Positions 27,903-36,782 of a DNA stretch of 54,242 nucleotides are shown one piece after another. How positions within the stretch are numbered: the first letter of the stretch is position 1; every line of letters starts with the position of its first letter. A program made the translations under genes and the position numbers. The notes under the pieces are model-generated. The model had not been told where the DNA came from. It did no database searches and worked only from the letters and a program-made list of their open reading frames with translations. Origin of the DNA: Pseudomonadota bacterium (lineage in GTDB: Bacteria; Pseudomonadota; Gammaproteobacteria; Acidiferrobacterales; Acidiferrobacteraceae); the NCBI GenBank assembly GCA_021785035.1, contig JAJYGP010000013.1:1-54242 (forward strand), given 5' to 3'.

Positions 27903-28471
27903 GCTACCTCAGCCAAGCACTGGCCTTTCTCATAGCAACCCTGTTCGGGATGTATATCATCCTTGTCCTGCTGCGATTCTTGTTGCAGCTGACTCACGCC
28001 GACTTCTACAACCCGTTCAGTCAATTCATCGTCCGCCTGACTAATAGGCCGCTCCTCCCTCTGCGACGTCTCATCCCCGGATTCTTCGGAATTGATTTTG
28101 CGTCCGCTGTACTCCTTATCGTTTTAGAAGCGATCAAGATCGCCCTGATCGCGATCGTTCAGGACGTCATCCCCCACTTCGGGGGCGTGCTGATCTTGAG
28201 TTTTGCCGACTTAATCCAACTCACGCTCTATGTTTTGATCGGCGCGATTTTCGTACGCATCATTATGAGTTGGGTCAACCCGTATGGTGAGCACCCACTC
28301 ACAGACCTGGCTGTACACTTAACTGAACCCTTCATGCGGCCCGCGCGGCGGCTTCTACCGCTGATCTCGGGGATCGATCTCTCCCCGGTGCTCGTCATCA
28401 TCGTCTTCGAGCTGATCGCGATCCTGGTGGTACAACCGCTACAGCAGTTGGGCATGGGTCTCTTGGTCTAG
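27899..28471 (+). CDS. YggT family integral membrane protein
   Basis: A 190-residue inner-membrane protein with two YGGT repeats, each of two helices: LATLFGMYIILVLLRFLL with NPFSQFIVRLTNRPLLPLRR in the first, and LYVLIGAIFVRIIMSWVNP with LTDLAVHLTEPFMRPARRLL in the second. The function of this family is poorly defined; links to osmotic stress and cell division have been proposed. It overlaps proC by four bases and the next gene by one. Confidence 0.92.
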   Translation: MSYLSQALAFLIATLFGMYIILVLLRFLLQLTHADFYNPFSQFIVRLTNRPLLPLRRLIPGFFGIDFASAVLLIVLEAIKIALIAIVQDVIPHFGGVLILSFADLIQLTLYVLIGAIFVRIIMSWVNPYGEHPLTDLAVHLTEPFMRPARRLLPLISGIDLSPVLVIIVFELIAILVVQPLQQLGMGLLV

Positions 28472-28965
28472 TGGGCCACCTCGCGCGGGTGCCAAGGATC
28501 GTGTTAGAGCTCCTTGTAGCCGGGCTTGTGATCGTGGCTATCAATGGCTTTCTGACCCGTCATGCCGCTTCGGGGCGCGCCCCGCGACTGCCCGCGGCAC
28601 GCCTCAACGGCCCGGCGCCGCGGCTGGGGGTCGGACGCCCGGTCCTGGTCGAGTTTTTTGCGACCTGGTGCCCAATCTGTCGTCTCGACCAAGGCGTGGC
28701 CCAAGAGATCGCACGCCGCGCGCCGGTCGTCATCGTGGCGACAGAGTCCCCCGCGCAAGCGGTCCGCGCCTTCGCGCAAGCCCACCACTGGCAAACCCCA
28801 GTGATCCTGGATAGGCGCGGCGCGCTTGCCCGCCGTTACGGGGCCCGGGTGCTACCTATGGCATTTATCGTGGGTCCTCAGGGGCGCATTCGTTTCGCGG
28901 TGGCGGGCTACACAACCGAGGCGGGCCTCATGGCTCGCCTGTGGTTGGCCCAACTGCGGCTTTAA
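28471..28965 (+). CDS. membrane-anchored thioredoxin-like protein (ScsD/TlpA type)
   Basis: A 164-residue protein with an N-terminal membrane anchor (IVLELLVAGLVIVAINGFL) placing a thioredoxin domain in the periplasm. The active site is WCPIC within VEFFATWCPICRLDQG, and the cis-proline is in ARVLPMAFIVGPQGRI. This resembles ScsD/TlpA-type thiol reductases that keep periplasmic cysteines reduced. The GTG at 28471 overlaps the yggT stop by one base, so it is the third gene of proC-yggT. The substrate is unknown. Its 3' end overlaps the convergent small membrane protein by four bases. Confidence 0.8.
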   Translation: MGHLARVPRIVLELLVAGLVIVAINGFLTRHAASGRAPRLPAARLNGPAPRLGVGRPVLVEFFATWCPICRLDQGVAQEIARRAPVVIVATESPAQAVRAFAQAHHWQTPVILDRRGALARRYGARVLPMAFIVGPQGRIRFAVAGYTTEAGLMARLWLAQLRL

Positions 28966-29147
28966 GATTCGTTTCCGTCTTTCAGTTGGTGCCGGTAATA
29001 CCAACGCTGAATGAGGACCAGGACGGTAGCGGCTGCAAAGGCCCCGACCGGCACCAGGGCATAGGGCCATAAAAGGGCCTTGAAACTGAGCCACCCAGCC
29101 GCAGCATAGAGCCACGGTAATGCTTCATAAATGAGTTTTGGATACAC
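28962..29147 (-). CDS. small two-helix membrane protein of unknown function
   Basis: A 61-residue protein, not matched to a known family. It has two probable membrane helices (LPWLYAAAGWLSFKALLW and LVPVGAFAAATVLVLI) and a basic, polar tail (QRWYYRHQLKDGNES). The GTG at 29147 has a run of G bases five bases upstream; the alternative start at 29180 is possible. It is the only minus-strand gene between plus-strand neighbours. Tryptophan- and tyrosine-rich helix ends support a real membrane protein. Confidence 0.55.
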   Translation of the reverse strand: MYPKLIYEALPWLYAAAGWLSFKALLWPYALVPVGAFAAATVLVLIQRWYYRHQLKDGNES

Positions 29148-29209
29148 AATACCCCCCCCTTTTTTCTGGCCCCAGCCCATGCAAGTCCTGTGCCTACACG
29201 CTTCCGCCT

Positions 29210-29243
29210 TGTGCGGGACTCCCTTGCCTCCTTTAGGGTATAA
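29210..29243 (+). promoter_or_regulatory. candidate sigma-70 promoter of the metal-tailed thioredoxin gene
   Basis: TATAAT at 29238-29243 is a perfect -10 element. Seventeen bases upstream lies GGACTC, a poor -35. The element is 29 bases before the thioredoxin ATG, leaving a short leader that contains AGGGGA as ribosome binding site. The -10 stands out in this GC-rich sequence. Confidence 0.5.
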
Positions 29244-29272
29244 TAGTGGCTCACAGCCCCAGGGGATATATT

Positions 29273-29689
29273 ATGGCTACAATTGAAGCAACGAAGGCAA
29301 ATTTTGAAGAGCTGATCGACGGAAATTCCTTCGTGATTGTGGACTTCTGGGCCCCCTGGTGCGCCCCTTGCCGCGCCTTCGGACCCATCTTCGAAGAGGT
29401 GTCCGAGCAACATAAAGACATCGTATTTGCAAAAATCAATACCGAGGTCGAAACTGAGCTCGCCTCGCACTTCCAAGTCCGTTCGATACCGACCCTCATG
29501 GTTTTCCGCGATCAGATCATTTTATTCGCCCAGCCTGGGAGTCTGCCGCGCAAGGCACTGGAAGAGGTCATCGATCAAGTCCGGGCGGTCGACATGGACG
29601 AGGTCCGTCGCGAAGTCGCAGAACAAACGGCCGGCCATGACCACGATTGTTGTGGCCACGATCACGGCGACGCAGACCACCACCACTAG
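29273..29689 (+). CDS. thioredoxin with a His/Cys-rich C-terminal tail
   Basis: A 138-residue cytosolic thioredoxin. The active site is WCAPC (residues about 29-33) in VDFWAPWCAPCRAFGP, with the cis-proline in RSIPTLMVF. After the thioredoxin fold the chain continues with an acidic helix and a tail GHDHDCCGHDHGDADHHH, which looks able to bind metal. Thioredoxins normally end near residue 108, so the tail is an addition. The ATG at 29273 has AGGGGA upstream. It stands alone between a -10 element and metX. Confidence 0.9.
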   Translation: MATIEATKANFEELIDGNSFVIVDFWAPWCAPCRAFGPIFEEVSEQHKDIVFAKINTEVETELASHFQVRSIPTLMVFRDQIILFAQPGSLPRKALEEVIDQVRAVDMDEVRREVAEQTAGHDHDCCGHDHGDADHHH

Positions 29690-29749
29690 ATCATTGCGGG
29701 CTCATCGACCAGCCAGTAGACTGCGGGCTTTCTAGGATCTACAGGATTC

Positions 29750-30895
29750 GTGAAGGCCATTCCGCCAGACTCCGTGGGGCTGGTCACTCCGGCTCGTTTG
29801 CAGTTCAGCGAACCGCTTGCATTGAGCAGCGGGGGCGTCCTTACGGACTACGACCTCGTTTATGAGACCTACGGGGCGCTGAACGCTGAGGCAAGCAACG
29901 CCGTGCTGATATGCCACGCCTTGAGCGGTAGCCACCATGTGGCCGGCTACCACAGCCTCGAGGACAGCAAGCCCGGCTGGTGGGAACAGCATGTGGGGCC
30001 GGGCAAGAGCATCGACAGCCGGCGGTTTTTCATCGTCGCCTGCAACAATCTCGGGAGCTGCTTTGGATCGACGGGGCCGGCCTCGCAGAACCCCGCCACT
30101 GGCCGGCCCTACGGTCCGGATTTCCCCATGGTAACGGTCCGGGATTGGGTAGAAAGCCAGGCCCGCCTCGCCGATCGCCTAGGGATACGGCGTTGGGCCG
30201 CGGTCATCGGCGGGAGCCTCGGCGGCATGCAAGCCCTGCAATGGGCGATTGACTACCCAGAACGTGTCCGGCACGCCGTCATCATTGCCGCAGCCCCCAA
30301 GCTGACCGCCCAAAACATCGCCTTCAACGAGGTCGCCCGCCAAGCCATCCTGACCGACCCCGATTTCCATGAGGGCCGTTTCTATGATCACGGCACTGAG
30401 CCGCGGCGCGGTCTGCGATTGGCGCGCATGCTAGGGCATATCACCTATCTCTCGGACGACATCATGCGCGAGAAGTTCGGCCGGGACCTGCGCGGCGGCA
30501 AGCTCAACTTCGACTACCAAGTGGCCTTCGAAATCGAAAGCTATCTGCGCCACCAGGCCGATAGCTTTGTCGGCCGTTTCGATGCGAATACCTACTTGCT
30601 CATGACCAAAGCGCTTGACTATTTCGACCCCGCCGGCGCGACGGAAGGCGACTTGGCGCGCGCCTTGAGCGGCATCAAAGCCGATACCCTGGTGCTGTCC
30701 TTCACCAGCGACTGGCGATTCGCGCCGGCTCGCTCGCGCGAGATCGTAAAAGCCTTACACGACAACGACCTCAATGTGAGCTACGCTGAGATCACCGCCT
30801 CGCACGGCCATGACGCCTTTCTCATGCGTATTCCCCGTTACGTCGATATCCTAACCGCCTACATGGATCGCGTAGCCTCCGGTGCTGACGCATGA
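29750..30895 (+). CDS. metX: homoserine O-acyltransferase
   Basis: Alpha/beta-hydrolase that activates homoserine for methionine synthesis. The 381-residue protein starts with GTG and has the nucleophile elbow [12 protein letters not shown], the conserved [14 protein letters not shown], the catalytic Asp in [16 protein letters not shown], and the His in [12 protein letters not shown]. MetX homologues use acetyl- or succinyl-CoA; the sequence was not resolved here. It overlaps metW by four bases, the usual gammaproteobacterial pair. Confidence 0.94.
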   Translation: MKAIPPDSVGLVTPARLQFSEPLALSSGGVLTDYDLVYETYGALNAEASNAVLICHALSGSHHVAGYHSLEDSKPGWWEQHVGPGKSIDSRRFFIVACNNLGSCFGSTGPASQNPATGRPYGPDFPMVTVRDWVESQARLADRLGIRRWAAVIGGSLGGMQALQWAIDYPERVRHAVIIAAAPKLTAQNIAFNEVARQAILTDPDFHEGRFYDHGTEPRRGLRLARMLGHITYLSDDIMREKFGRDLRGGKLNFDYQVAFEIESYLRHQADSFVGRFDANTYLLMTKALDYFDPAGATEGDLARALSGIKADTLVLSFTSDWRFAPARSREIVKALHDNDLNVSYAEITASHGHDAFLMRIPRYVDILTAYMDRVASGADA

Positions 30896-31503
30896 CGCCG
30901 TCGCGTATTGACTTTCGCATCATCGCGGACTGGATCCGCCCGCAAAGCCGGGTACTCGACCTCGGATGCGGCGACGGATCCCTTTTGGACTATCTCGCCC
31001 GCAGCAAGGGGGTCAACGGTTACGGACTGGAGATCGACGACGCCCACGTAGGGATGTGCATCAAACGGGGAGTCAATGTCATCCAAACCGATCTCGATGC
31101 CGGCCTGTCGGAGTTCGATGAACGATCCTTCGATTTCGTGATCCTATCGCTCACACTTCAGGCCGTGAAGTACCCGGATCGCCTGCTCCGGGAAATGCTG
31201 CGGGTCGGCACCGAGGGGATCGTCACCTTCCCCAACTTCGGCCATTGGCGCACCCGCTGGCAGTTGGGGCTTCTGGGACGCATGCCGATATCACCCGCCT
31301 TGCCCCACGAATGGTACAACACACCCAATATTCACCTCTGTACGCTGCGTGACTTCGCCAAGCTCTGTCGTGACGAAAATATAGAGGTCTTGGAGTCCCA
31401 GGTCGTCGACCATGCGCACAGACAACGACTCGGCTTTCGCCTGTTTCCGAATATGCTAGGTGAGATCGCGCTCTACAGGTTCCGGCGTGCCGCCCTACCT
31501 TAA
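30892..31503 (+). CDS. metW: methionine biosynthesis protein MetW
   Basis: A 203-residue methyltransferase-fold protein that forms a complex with MetX and stimulates its activity in some bacteria (established knowledge). Motif I is [15 protein letters not shown], followed by [28 protein letters not shown], and the MetW block [15 protein letters not shown]-like [15 protein letters not shown]. It overlaps metX by four bases, and the ampG-like gene starts within its last codons. Confidence 0.93.
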   Translation: MTPSRIDFRIIADWIRPQSRVLDLGCGDGSLLDYLARSKGVNGYGLEIDDAHVGMCIKRGVNVIQTDLDAGLSEFDERSFDFVILSLTLQAVKYPDRLLREMLRVGTEGIVTFPNFGHWRTRWQLGLLGRMPISPALPHEWYNTPNIHLCTLRDFAKLCRDENIEVLESQVVDHAHRQRLGFRLFPNMLGEIALYRFRRAALP

Positions 31504-32980
31504 GCGCAAGGACGTACGTACGCGACTCTTTTGGGTCGCGGTCTTATATATCGCCGAGGGGCTTCCATTCGGCCTCTTTTCCGATGTTTTTCCGGTCGCC
31601 TTTCGGGAGCATCACGCCTCGCTGTCCGAGATCGGTGTCATCAGCCTCCTGGGGCTTCCTTGGACACTCAAATTTCTCTGGGCCCCAGCGGTCGACCACT
31701 TCCGCCACCATCGCCTGTGGATGCTCGGTGCCGACGCCCTCATGGCGCTGGCCTTAAGCCGCCTGGCCTGGGCCTACGGGGTCGGCCATATGGCCCTGCT
31801 CGCCATCGGCTTTTTTACCCTGCTCTCGTCGACCAACGACATCGCCATCGACGGCTATACACTCGAACTTCTGGACGTCGGCGAAATGGGTATCGGCAAC
31901 GGGCTGCGTATCGGCTTCTACCGCGCCGGCATGCTCGCGGCGGGGCTTGTCCTCATTGCCAGCACCTACTGGGGTTGGCGGGCCGCCTATGTCCTGGCGG
32001 CAGCGCTCCTGGTCCTAGACGGACTCATGTGTCTACGAGCCCCCAAGGAACGGGATCGCATCCAAGTGGATCGGCAGTCGGTCGGCCACGAACTGGCCTC
32101 CCTCATGCATCGGCCGCGCGCGCTGGCCCTCGTTCTCACCTTGCTGCTCGGGGCTTTGTGGCTGGCCAATGGCGCACTCCGATTCTCCCGCTCCCTGCCC
32201 CACCTCTTTCTTTATGCCGGAGGAGCGGCGCTGGCGCTCTGGATCTCAAGCTTTATCCGCCGCGCCCCCTCAGAGACCAAGGCGGCCGACGGGCCGCTCT
32301 TTGGCGCCTTACTAGAAATGACCGCCCGCCCCGGGATTTGGCCGGTATTTGTGTTTATTTTGCTCTACAAGCTGGGCGACAGCGCGATCGGCTTTATGAT
32401 CAAACCGTTTTGGGTTGATCGGGGCTTTAGTGCCGCCCAAATCGGCTTAGTCTCGGTTATGGCCGGGATTGGTCTCTCTATCCTAGGCGGCCTCTTAGGC
32501 GGCTACATCACTGACCGGATCGGCATCTATAAGGCCCTCTGGGCGCTTGGATTGGTGCAAGTGCTTCCCAATCTCGGCTACGCCTTATGCGCCCATCTCC
32601 TGCCGCGCGCAGCACCCGGCACGGCTTTGCCCCTCTCCCACGAACTTCTTCTCTATTCGGTAAGCGCCCTGGAATCGTTCGCGGGCGGTCTCGGCACAGC
32701 GGCGTTTCTCGCCTTCTTGATGGCGATCGTGCGCAAAGAACGCGCGGCCACGGAATACGCCCTTCTTTCATCGCTTTTTGCCGTAAGCTTGCGTCTTGCG
32801 GGCTTTGCAAGCGGTTTTGGGGCCCAAGACTTGGGCTACGCGGAGTACTTCTTTCTCACCTTCTTTCTCGCCTTGCCGGCCTACCTTCTTTTGCCGGCCA
32901 CCGGCCGCATGCTGGCCACCATCGCCCAAATCGAGGCGAAACAAGCCGATGGATCGGGACCACAGAGCTCGGGTCCGTAA
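31487..32980 (+). CDS. AmpG-like MFS permease
   Basis: A multi-helix (about 12 to 14) inner-membrane protein of 497 residues. The opening block LYIAEGLPFGLFSDVFPVAF, then LPWTLKFLWAPAVDHF and LLSSTNDIAIDGYTLELL match the AmpG muropeptide permease family, which imports anhydro-muropeptides for wall recycling. A long hydrophobic insertion near residues 220-245 separates the two halves. The GTG at 31487 lies within the metW 3' end; the ATG at 31460 is an alternative. No amp or wall-recycling gene is adjacent, so the substrate is inferred. Confidence 0.78.
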   Translation: MPPYLKRKDVRTRLFWVAVLYIAEGLPFGLFSDVFPVAFREHHASLSEIGVISLLGLPWTLKFLWAPAVDHFRHHRLWMLGADALMALALSRLAWAYGVGHMALLAIGFFTLLSSTNDIAIDGYTLELLDVGEMGIGNGLRIGFYRAGMLAAGLVLIASTYWGWRAAYVLAAALLVLDGLMCLRAPKERDRIQVDRQSVGHELASLMHRPRALALVLTLLLGALWLANGALRFSRSLPHLFLYAGGAALALWISSFIRRAPSETKAADGPLFGALLEMTARPGIWPVFVFILLYKLGDSAIGFMIKPFWVDRGFSAAQIGLVSVMAGIGLSILGGLLGGYITDRIGIYKALWALGLVQVLPNLGYALCAHLLPRAAPGTALPLSHELLLYSVSALESFAGGLGTAAFLAFLMAIVRKERAATEYALLSSLFAVSLRLAGFASGFGAQDLGYAEYFFLTFFLALPAYLLLPATGRMLATIAQIEAKQADGSGPQSSGP

Positions 32981-33064
32981 CCCGAGGCCGCGCCACGGTC
33001 ACGAAAACCCGGCGCATCGCCTCACATGAGAGATGTCTCAAAAACCCGTCAGGATGCTTGCCCT

Positions 33065-33841
33065 ATGTTAAGAATCATCACCGCCAACGTAAACGGCATC
33101 CGCTCGGCGGTCGCCAAGGGATTTCTCGCCTGGATGCTCACACAAGAGGCGGACGTCGTGTGCGTACAGGAGATCAAAGCGCAGGCCGCGGACATGTCTT
33201 CAGAGATGCATGAGCCAGGACCTTACCGAGGCTATTTTCATTACGCCGAGAAGAGGGGTTACAGCGGAGTCGGGATCTACACGCGGCGGACCCCGGACCA
33301 GGTCGTCATGGGCCTTGGGCAGGCCGCGATCGATGCCGAGGGCCGCTACCTCGAACTGGTCTTTGGGAACCTCTCGGTGGTTTCCGTGTACCTCCCGTCC
33401 GGTTCCAGCGGACCAGACAGGCAGGCGGCCAAATTCGTGTTCATGGGGCATTTCTTCGAAAAACTCAGAGAGCTCGCAGCGTGTGGACGAGACGTTGTCC
33501 TGTGCGGCGACTGGAACATCGCCCACCAGGAGATCGACCTGAAAAACTGGCGGGGCAACCGCAAAAACAGCGGTTTTTTACCCGAGGAGCGCGCTTGGCT
33601 AAGCCGGGTCCTTAACGAATTGGCGTGGGTCGACGTCTATCGAGCCCTGCATCCGACAGCCGAAGGCGAGGGCTATACTTGGTGGAGCAACCGTGGCGAA
33701 GCCTATGCGAAAAACGTAGGATGGCGGATAGATTACCAGATCGCGACCAGGGCCTTGGCCGCACGCGCGAAGGCCGTTGCCATCTATAAAACAGAGCGAT
33801 TCAGTGATCACGCCCCTTTAATAATCGACTATGATCTCTAG
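33065..33841 (+). CDS. xth: exodeoxyribonuclease III (AP endonuclease)
   Basis: DNA repair nuclease of the EEP superfamily, 258 residues. It has the initial Asn in IITANVNGIRSA, the metal-binding Glu in VVCVQEIKAQ, LCGDWNIAHQEIDL, WRIDYQIATRAL and the catalytic Asp-His in FSDHAPLIIDYDL. The ATG at 33065 fits the family start; AGGATG lies about eight bases upstream. The track of upstream codons to 33026 has no family similarity. Confidence 0.94.
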   Translation: MLRIITANVNGIRSAVAKGFLAWMLTQEADVVCVQEIKAQAADMSSEMHEPGPYRGYFHYAEKRGYSGVGIYTRRTPDQVVMGLGQAAIDAEGRYLELVFGNLSVVSVYLPSGSSGPDRQAAKFVFMGHFFEKLRELAACGRDVVLCGDWNIAHQEIDLKNWRGNRKNSGFLPEERAWLSRVLNELAWVDVYRALHPTAEGEGYTWWSNRGEAYAKNVGWRIDYQIATRALAARAKAVAIYKTERFSDHAPLIIDYDL

Positions 33842-33892
33842 TGGCTATTCGGTAATCTCATAGTACGACCCGATATCGTCGAGGAAGCCTTG

Positions 33893-34645
33893 ATGTCCCG
33901 CACCAAAGCCTTTGCCATCCATTTTGCCTTCACCATTGTGGTGCTTATCGCGGTGTTCGCCGTCGCACGCACCCTCTGGTATCCCCACCCGCTGTTCGTG
34001 GCCGACGGCGCTTGGCCCGCGTTCTGGTTACTCGCCGGCGTAACCCTGACGCTCGGGCCCTTGCTGACCTTGTTCGTTTTTCGTGCGGGCAAAAAGGGTC
34101 TGCCGTTCGACTTGGCGGTCATTGGCGTATTACAGCTCGCAGGCCTCGCCTTTTGTGTCCACCTCCTCTACACCCGTCGCATACAGATGGTGGTGTACTC
34201 GCAGGGCAGCTTTTACGGGCTGGATGCTCTGCGCATCGCGCGTATCGGCCCCCACGGCCAAACGCTTCTCCGAAACGCCAGCAAAACGCCTGCTTATATG
34301 TATGTGCACCTCCCGGACAGCAAAAAGGCGATGCTGGGGATCGAGATTCGCACCCTGCGCGGCGAACCGCCGATCTTTCTGCGCGGCTGGCGCTATCGAC
34401 CCTACGGCGCAAAAGAACAAAACGTCGTGTTGACGCATGGCTTTCCCTTGGTGACCGTTGCCCAAACCAACCCGGTCGCAGCCCGGACCTTGGCACGGTT
34501 TCGCGCCCAGCACCCGCATCTTGGCCACTATGTCTTTGTGCCGTTTCACGGCACGTATGCGACCGTTATGCTCGCCCTGCGCCGCACCAACGGCCGGCTA
34601 GTCGAGGTGCTGGCCTTCAATCCCGGCATGAAAAGGGCGCCCTGA
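33893..34645 (+). CDS. TfpX/TfpZ-type pilin accessory protein
   Basis: A 250-residue membrane protein resembling the type IV pilin accessory family TfpX/TfpZ: helices AIHFAFTIVVLIAVFAVARTL and FWLLAGVTLTLGPLLTLFVF, the signature RAGKKGLPFDLAVIGVLQLAG, then a periplasmic domain from about residue 100. The TfpX/Z proteins are thought to help pilin assembly or stability. No pilin gene is adjacent. The gene overlaps pyrE by one base (TGATG), an unusual partner. GAGGA lies eight bases before the ATG. Confidence 0.75.
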   Translation: MSRTKAFAIHFAFTIVVLIAVFAVARTLWYPHPLFVADGAWPAFWLLAGVTLTLGPLLTLFVFRAGKKGLPFDLAVIGVLQLAGLAFCVHLLYTRRIQMVVYSQGSFYGLDALRIARIGPHGQTLLRNASKTPAYMYVHLPDSKKAMLGIEIRTLRGEPPIFLRGWRYRPYGAKEQNVVLTHGFPLVTVAQTNPVAARTLARFRAQHPHLGHYVFVPFHGTYATVMLALRRTNGRLVEVLAFNPGMKRAP

Positions 34646-35286
34646 TGGATCACACGGAAGTGGCCTTCTTTGATCTCGCGCTTCGTTGCAACGCCTTGCG
34701 CTTTGGCAGCTTTACCCTCAAATCCGGGCGCACAAGCCCCTACTTCTTCAACGCCGCCGCCTTCGCGTCCGGGCGCTCCATGGTAGAACTGGGTCGACTC
34801 TACGCGCGCGCCGTCCATGCCCAAGGCCTTGCCTACGACATGGTCTTCGGGCCCGCCTACAAGGGCATCCCGCTGGCCGTGGCGTTCACCATGGGGCTCG
34901 CCCTCGAGCACGATCGCGACCTGCCTTATAGCTTCAACCGGAAAGAGGCCAAGGACCACGGCGAAGGCGGAGTCATTATCGGGCCGCCCCTACAAGGGCG
35001 CGTTCTCGTGATCGATGACGTGATCTCGGCCGGCACCTCGGTACGCGAGTCCGCCGATCTCATTGCCCGCTCCCAGGCCACGCTGGCCGGGGTCGTGATC
35101 GCGCTCGACCGCGAGGAACGCGGCACAAGTACCCTCTCAGCGGTGTCCGAAGTCGAGACCCACTACCGGGTTCCGGTCGTGCGGCTCGGTCGTTTGTCAG
35201 GTCTTTTAACCTATCTCGGCCAGCACGAGGCTCTGCGCCATCACGCCAAGGCGCTTGCCGATTACCGAGCGCAATACGGCGCCTAG
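34645..35286 (+). CDS. pyrE: orotate phosphoribosyltransferase
   Basis: Fifth step of pyrimidine synthesis, orotate plus PRPP to OMP. The 213 residues contain FGSFTLKSGRTSPYFFNAA, FGPAYKGIPLAVAFTMGLA, FNRKEAKDHGEGGVIIG (catalytic loop) and the PRPP loop VLVIDDVISAGTSVRES. The ATG overlaps the preceding stop by one base, so translation is coupled to the tfpZ-like gene. Its stop overlaps the convergent TauE-type gene by four bases. Confidence 0.96.
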   Translation: MDHTEVAFFDLALRCNALRFGSFTLKSGRTSPYFFNAAAFASGRSMVELGRLYARAVHAQGLAYDMVFGPAYKGIPLAVAFTMGLALEHDRDLPYSFNRKEAKDHGEGGVIIGPPLQGRVLVIDDVISAGTSVRESADLIARSQATLAGVVIALDREERGTSTLSAVSEVETHYRVPVVRLGRLSGLLTYLGQHEALRHHAKALADYRAQYGA

Positions 35287-36035
35287 GACAATACCAGTAA
35301 GCGCAAACCGACCCCTATGGTAAGGACCTCAAAGGCCCGCTTGATCCAACGGTTAGATACCGCGAGGCCCCAGTGGGCGCCAGTGTAGCTTCCGGTCACG
35401 GCGCCGACGAGCAGCCAGGGCAACCACGTCCACCGAATATCGCCGAAGGACCCAAGCGTGGCAGCACCCGTGGCATTCCAAACAAGGCCTACCAAGATCA
35501 GGGTGTAGGCCACCGCCGCCTTGTAGTCGAAACCAAACCAACGCACGAGCCAGAGGGTGCAGAAGAGACCCGTTCCGGACGTAATCGACCCGTTGAGAAG
35601 CCCGATGACAAAGAGGCCCAGGCCACCCAGCGCAAAACCGCGCAGATCCCGGTTATGGGGGCGCGCCACTTGGCCCAGGTCGTGGGACCACAGCGAGTAG
35701 AACCCGAGCGCGGTGGTCAAGAGGCCCAAGGCAAGCCGCGCCATGTGCGGAGGTGTGGCCAGGATCCCGAGCGCCCCCAAAAACACCCCTGGCATACCGG
35801 TCAGCAACATAAAGCCCGCAAACCGCCCACTCAAGAGGCCGCTATGCCGGTAGCGGCTCGCAGCCCCCACACCCAGGGCCACGCTCGCGACCTTATGGGT
35901 GGCCAGGGCCTGGGCGTAAGGGAGGCCAAGAAACAGCAGCAGCGGGAGCTGAATCAGGCCGACACCGCCGCCGGCCATGGCGGCCATGGCATTGGCAAAA
36001 AAAGCGACCGTCACCAGTATGATGGCCCGGCTCAC
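35283..36035 (-). CDS. TauE/SafE (UPF0721) family permease
   Basis: A 250-residue integral membrane protein, about eight helices. The N-terminal repeat NAMAAMAGGGVGLIQLPLLL with LATHKVASVALGVGA and the second repeat with GLLNGSITSGTGLFCTLWL and VAYTLILVGLVWNATGAA mark the TauE/SafE family. Members export sulfite, sulfoacetate or related anions, and a sulfite or thiosulfate export role would suit a sulfur oxidiser, but the substrate is not shown. It is convergent with pyrE and divergent from the small secreted protein. Confidence 0.82.
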   Translation of the reverse strand: MSRAIILVTVAFFANAMAAMAGGGVGLIQLPLLLFLGLPYAQALATHKVASVALGVGAASRYRHSGLLSGRFAGFMLLTGMPGVFLGALGILATPPHMARLALGLLTTALGFYSLWSHDLGQVARPHNRDLRGFALGGLGLFVIGLLNGSITSGTGLFCTLWLVRWFGFDYKAAVAYTLILVGLVWNATGAATLGSFGDIRWTWLPWLLVGAVTGSYTGAHWGLAVSNRWIKRAFEVLTIGVGLRLLVLS

Positions 36036-36073
36036 GTTTGACTTCCCCGGCCCCAGCGTCTTAGTTTCATACT

Positions 36074-36466
36074 ATGATCGTGCCTCGCCTTATTCCGGTA
36101 ATCGTGATCGCGCTTGCGCTCACAGCCGCCCCCATGGCACCCGCCGCAATCTACAAGTGCCGCGGTCCCCACGGTCACTGGCTATACAGCGACCACAAAC
36201 CAGGTGGGTGTCGCAGCCATCTCATCGTGCTCGGGATCCGGAGTTCGAACCGGCCTGCCGCGCCCGCCCAGGCGAGAAGGCCCCCGACCCTGCGGTCCGT
36301 AACCCCGCCCCAACGCCAGTCGCCCCCTGCGCCCACCGGCCATTGGCGGCGAGCATTGAGCGCCCTCAAAAAGACCCCCGTTCCCCATAACCCCGGGGAG
36401 GCCCGTCTCCGGCAGCAAGCGGTACTGCTCCTCGAGTCCCACCTCGGGACCGGCCCTGGCGGCTAA
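36074..36466 (+). CDS. small secreted protein with an N-terminal DUF4124-like segment
   Basis: A 130-residue protein with a signal peptide (VIVIALALTAAPMAPAA) and a short module AIYKCRGPHGHWLYSDHKPG with two cysteines (Cys29 and Cys46), resembling DUF4124. The rest is a Pro/Arg-rich low-complexity region and a short helix. Function is unknown. A 6-bp hairpin (CGAGGC/GCCTCG, 36471-36486) lies just after the stop, without a U-tract. It is divergent from the TauE-type gene. Confidence 0.7.
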   Translation: MIVPRLIPVIVIALALTAAPMAPAAIYKCRGPHGHWLYSDHKPGGCRSHLIVLGIRSSNRPAAPAQARRPPTLRSVTPPQRQSPPAPTGHWRRALSALKKTPVPHNPGEARLRQQAVLLLESHLGTGPGG

Positions 36467-36782
36467 CAACCGAGGCACAAGCCTCGCGGGGCCCTCAAGA
36501 ATCGCTCCTGGCCGCTTAAAAGTCAGCCCGCGAATGGGCCTTTGTCACACGGCAATCCCGCCCGTCCCAGACCAGGCCTAGCTTGCTATACCCCTAAAAA
36601 AACCGCACAATGCCACCATTTTAATGGACGCTCCGTTGGCACCCCAATTTAAGTCTTCGCTTAAATAAAGGGTATTTTATTGTGTTTCGGGTCAATCTAA
36701 TGAGTTTTACGCCCAGCGACTCTATAAAGTCCCGCCAGCTGGGCGTGCCGAGTATCCGTCTTATAACCGAGGAAAATGCATA
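36467..36782 (+). promoter_or_regulatory. long leader/promoter region of sat with inverted repeats
   Basis: A 316-base gap with several structures. A 7-bp inverted repeat ATTTAAG-TCTTCG-CTTAAAT lies at 36647-36666, immediately followed by AATAAA-GGGTAT-TTTATT at 36664-36681; this A/T-rich patch is unlike its surroundings. Further down, CGCCCAGC at 36712 pairs with GCTGGGCG ending near 36747, a perfect 8-bp stem with a 20-base loop. The sat ribosome binding site GAGGA lies after this hairpin. TTGGCA at 36636 with TTAAAT 19 bases later is a poor sigma-70 pair. The region may carry an operator or a leader control. Confidence 0.45.

Noticed and set aside
31531-32418. A 295-residue plus-strand frame inside the ampG-like gene
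   Set aside because: It is rich in Arg, Pro and Gly with no membrane helices or motifs, as expected for a GC-rich shadow frame.
34012-34644. A long plus-strand frame that extends pyrE by over 200 residues upstream
   Set aside because: The upstream half is the tfpZ-like gene in another frame. PyrE family similarity begins at the ATG at 34645.
36635-36652. TGGCACC upstream of sat as a sigma-54 promoter
   Set aside because: The -12 GC is missing (TA at that position), so the GG-N10-GC rule fails.
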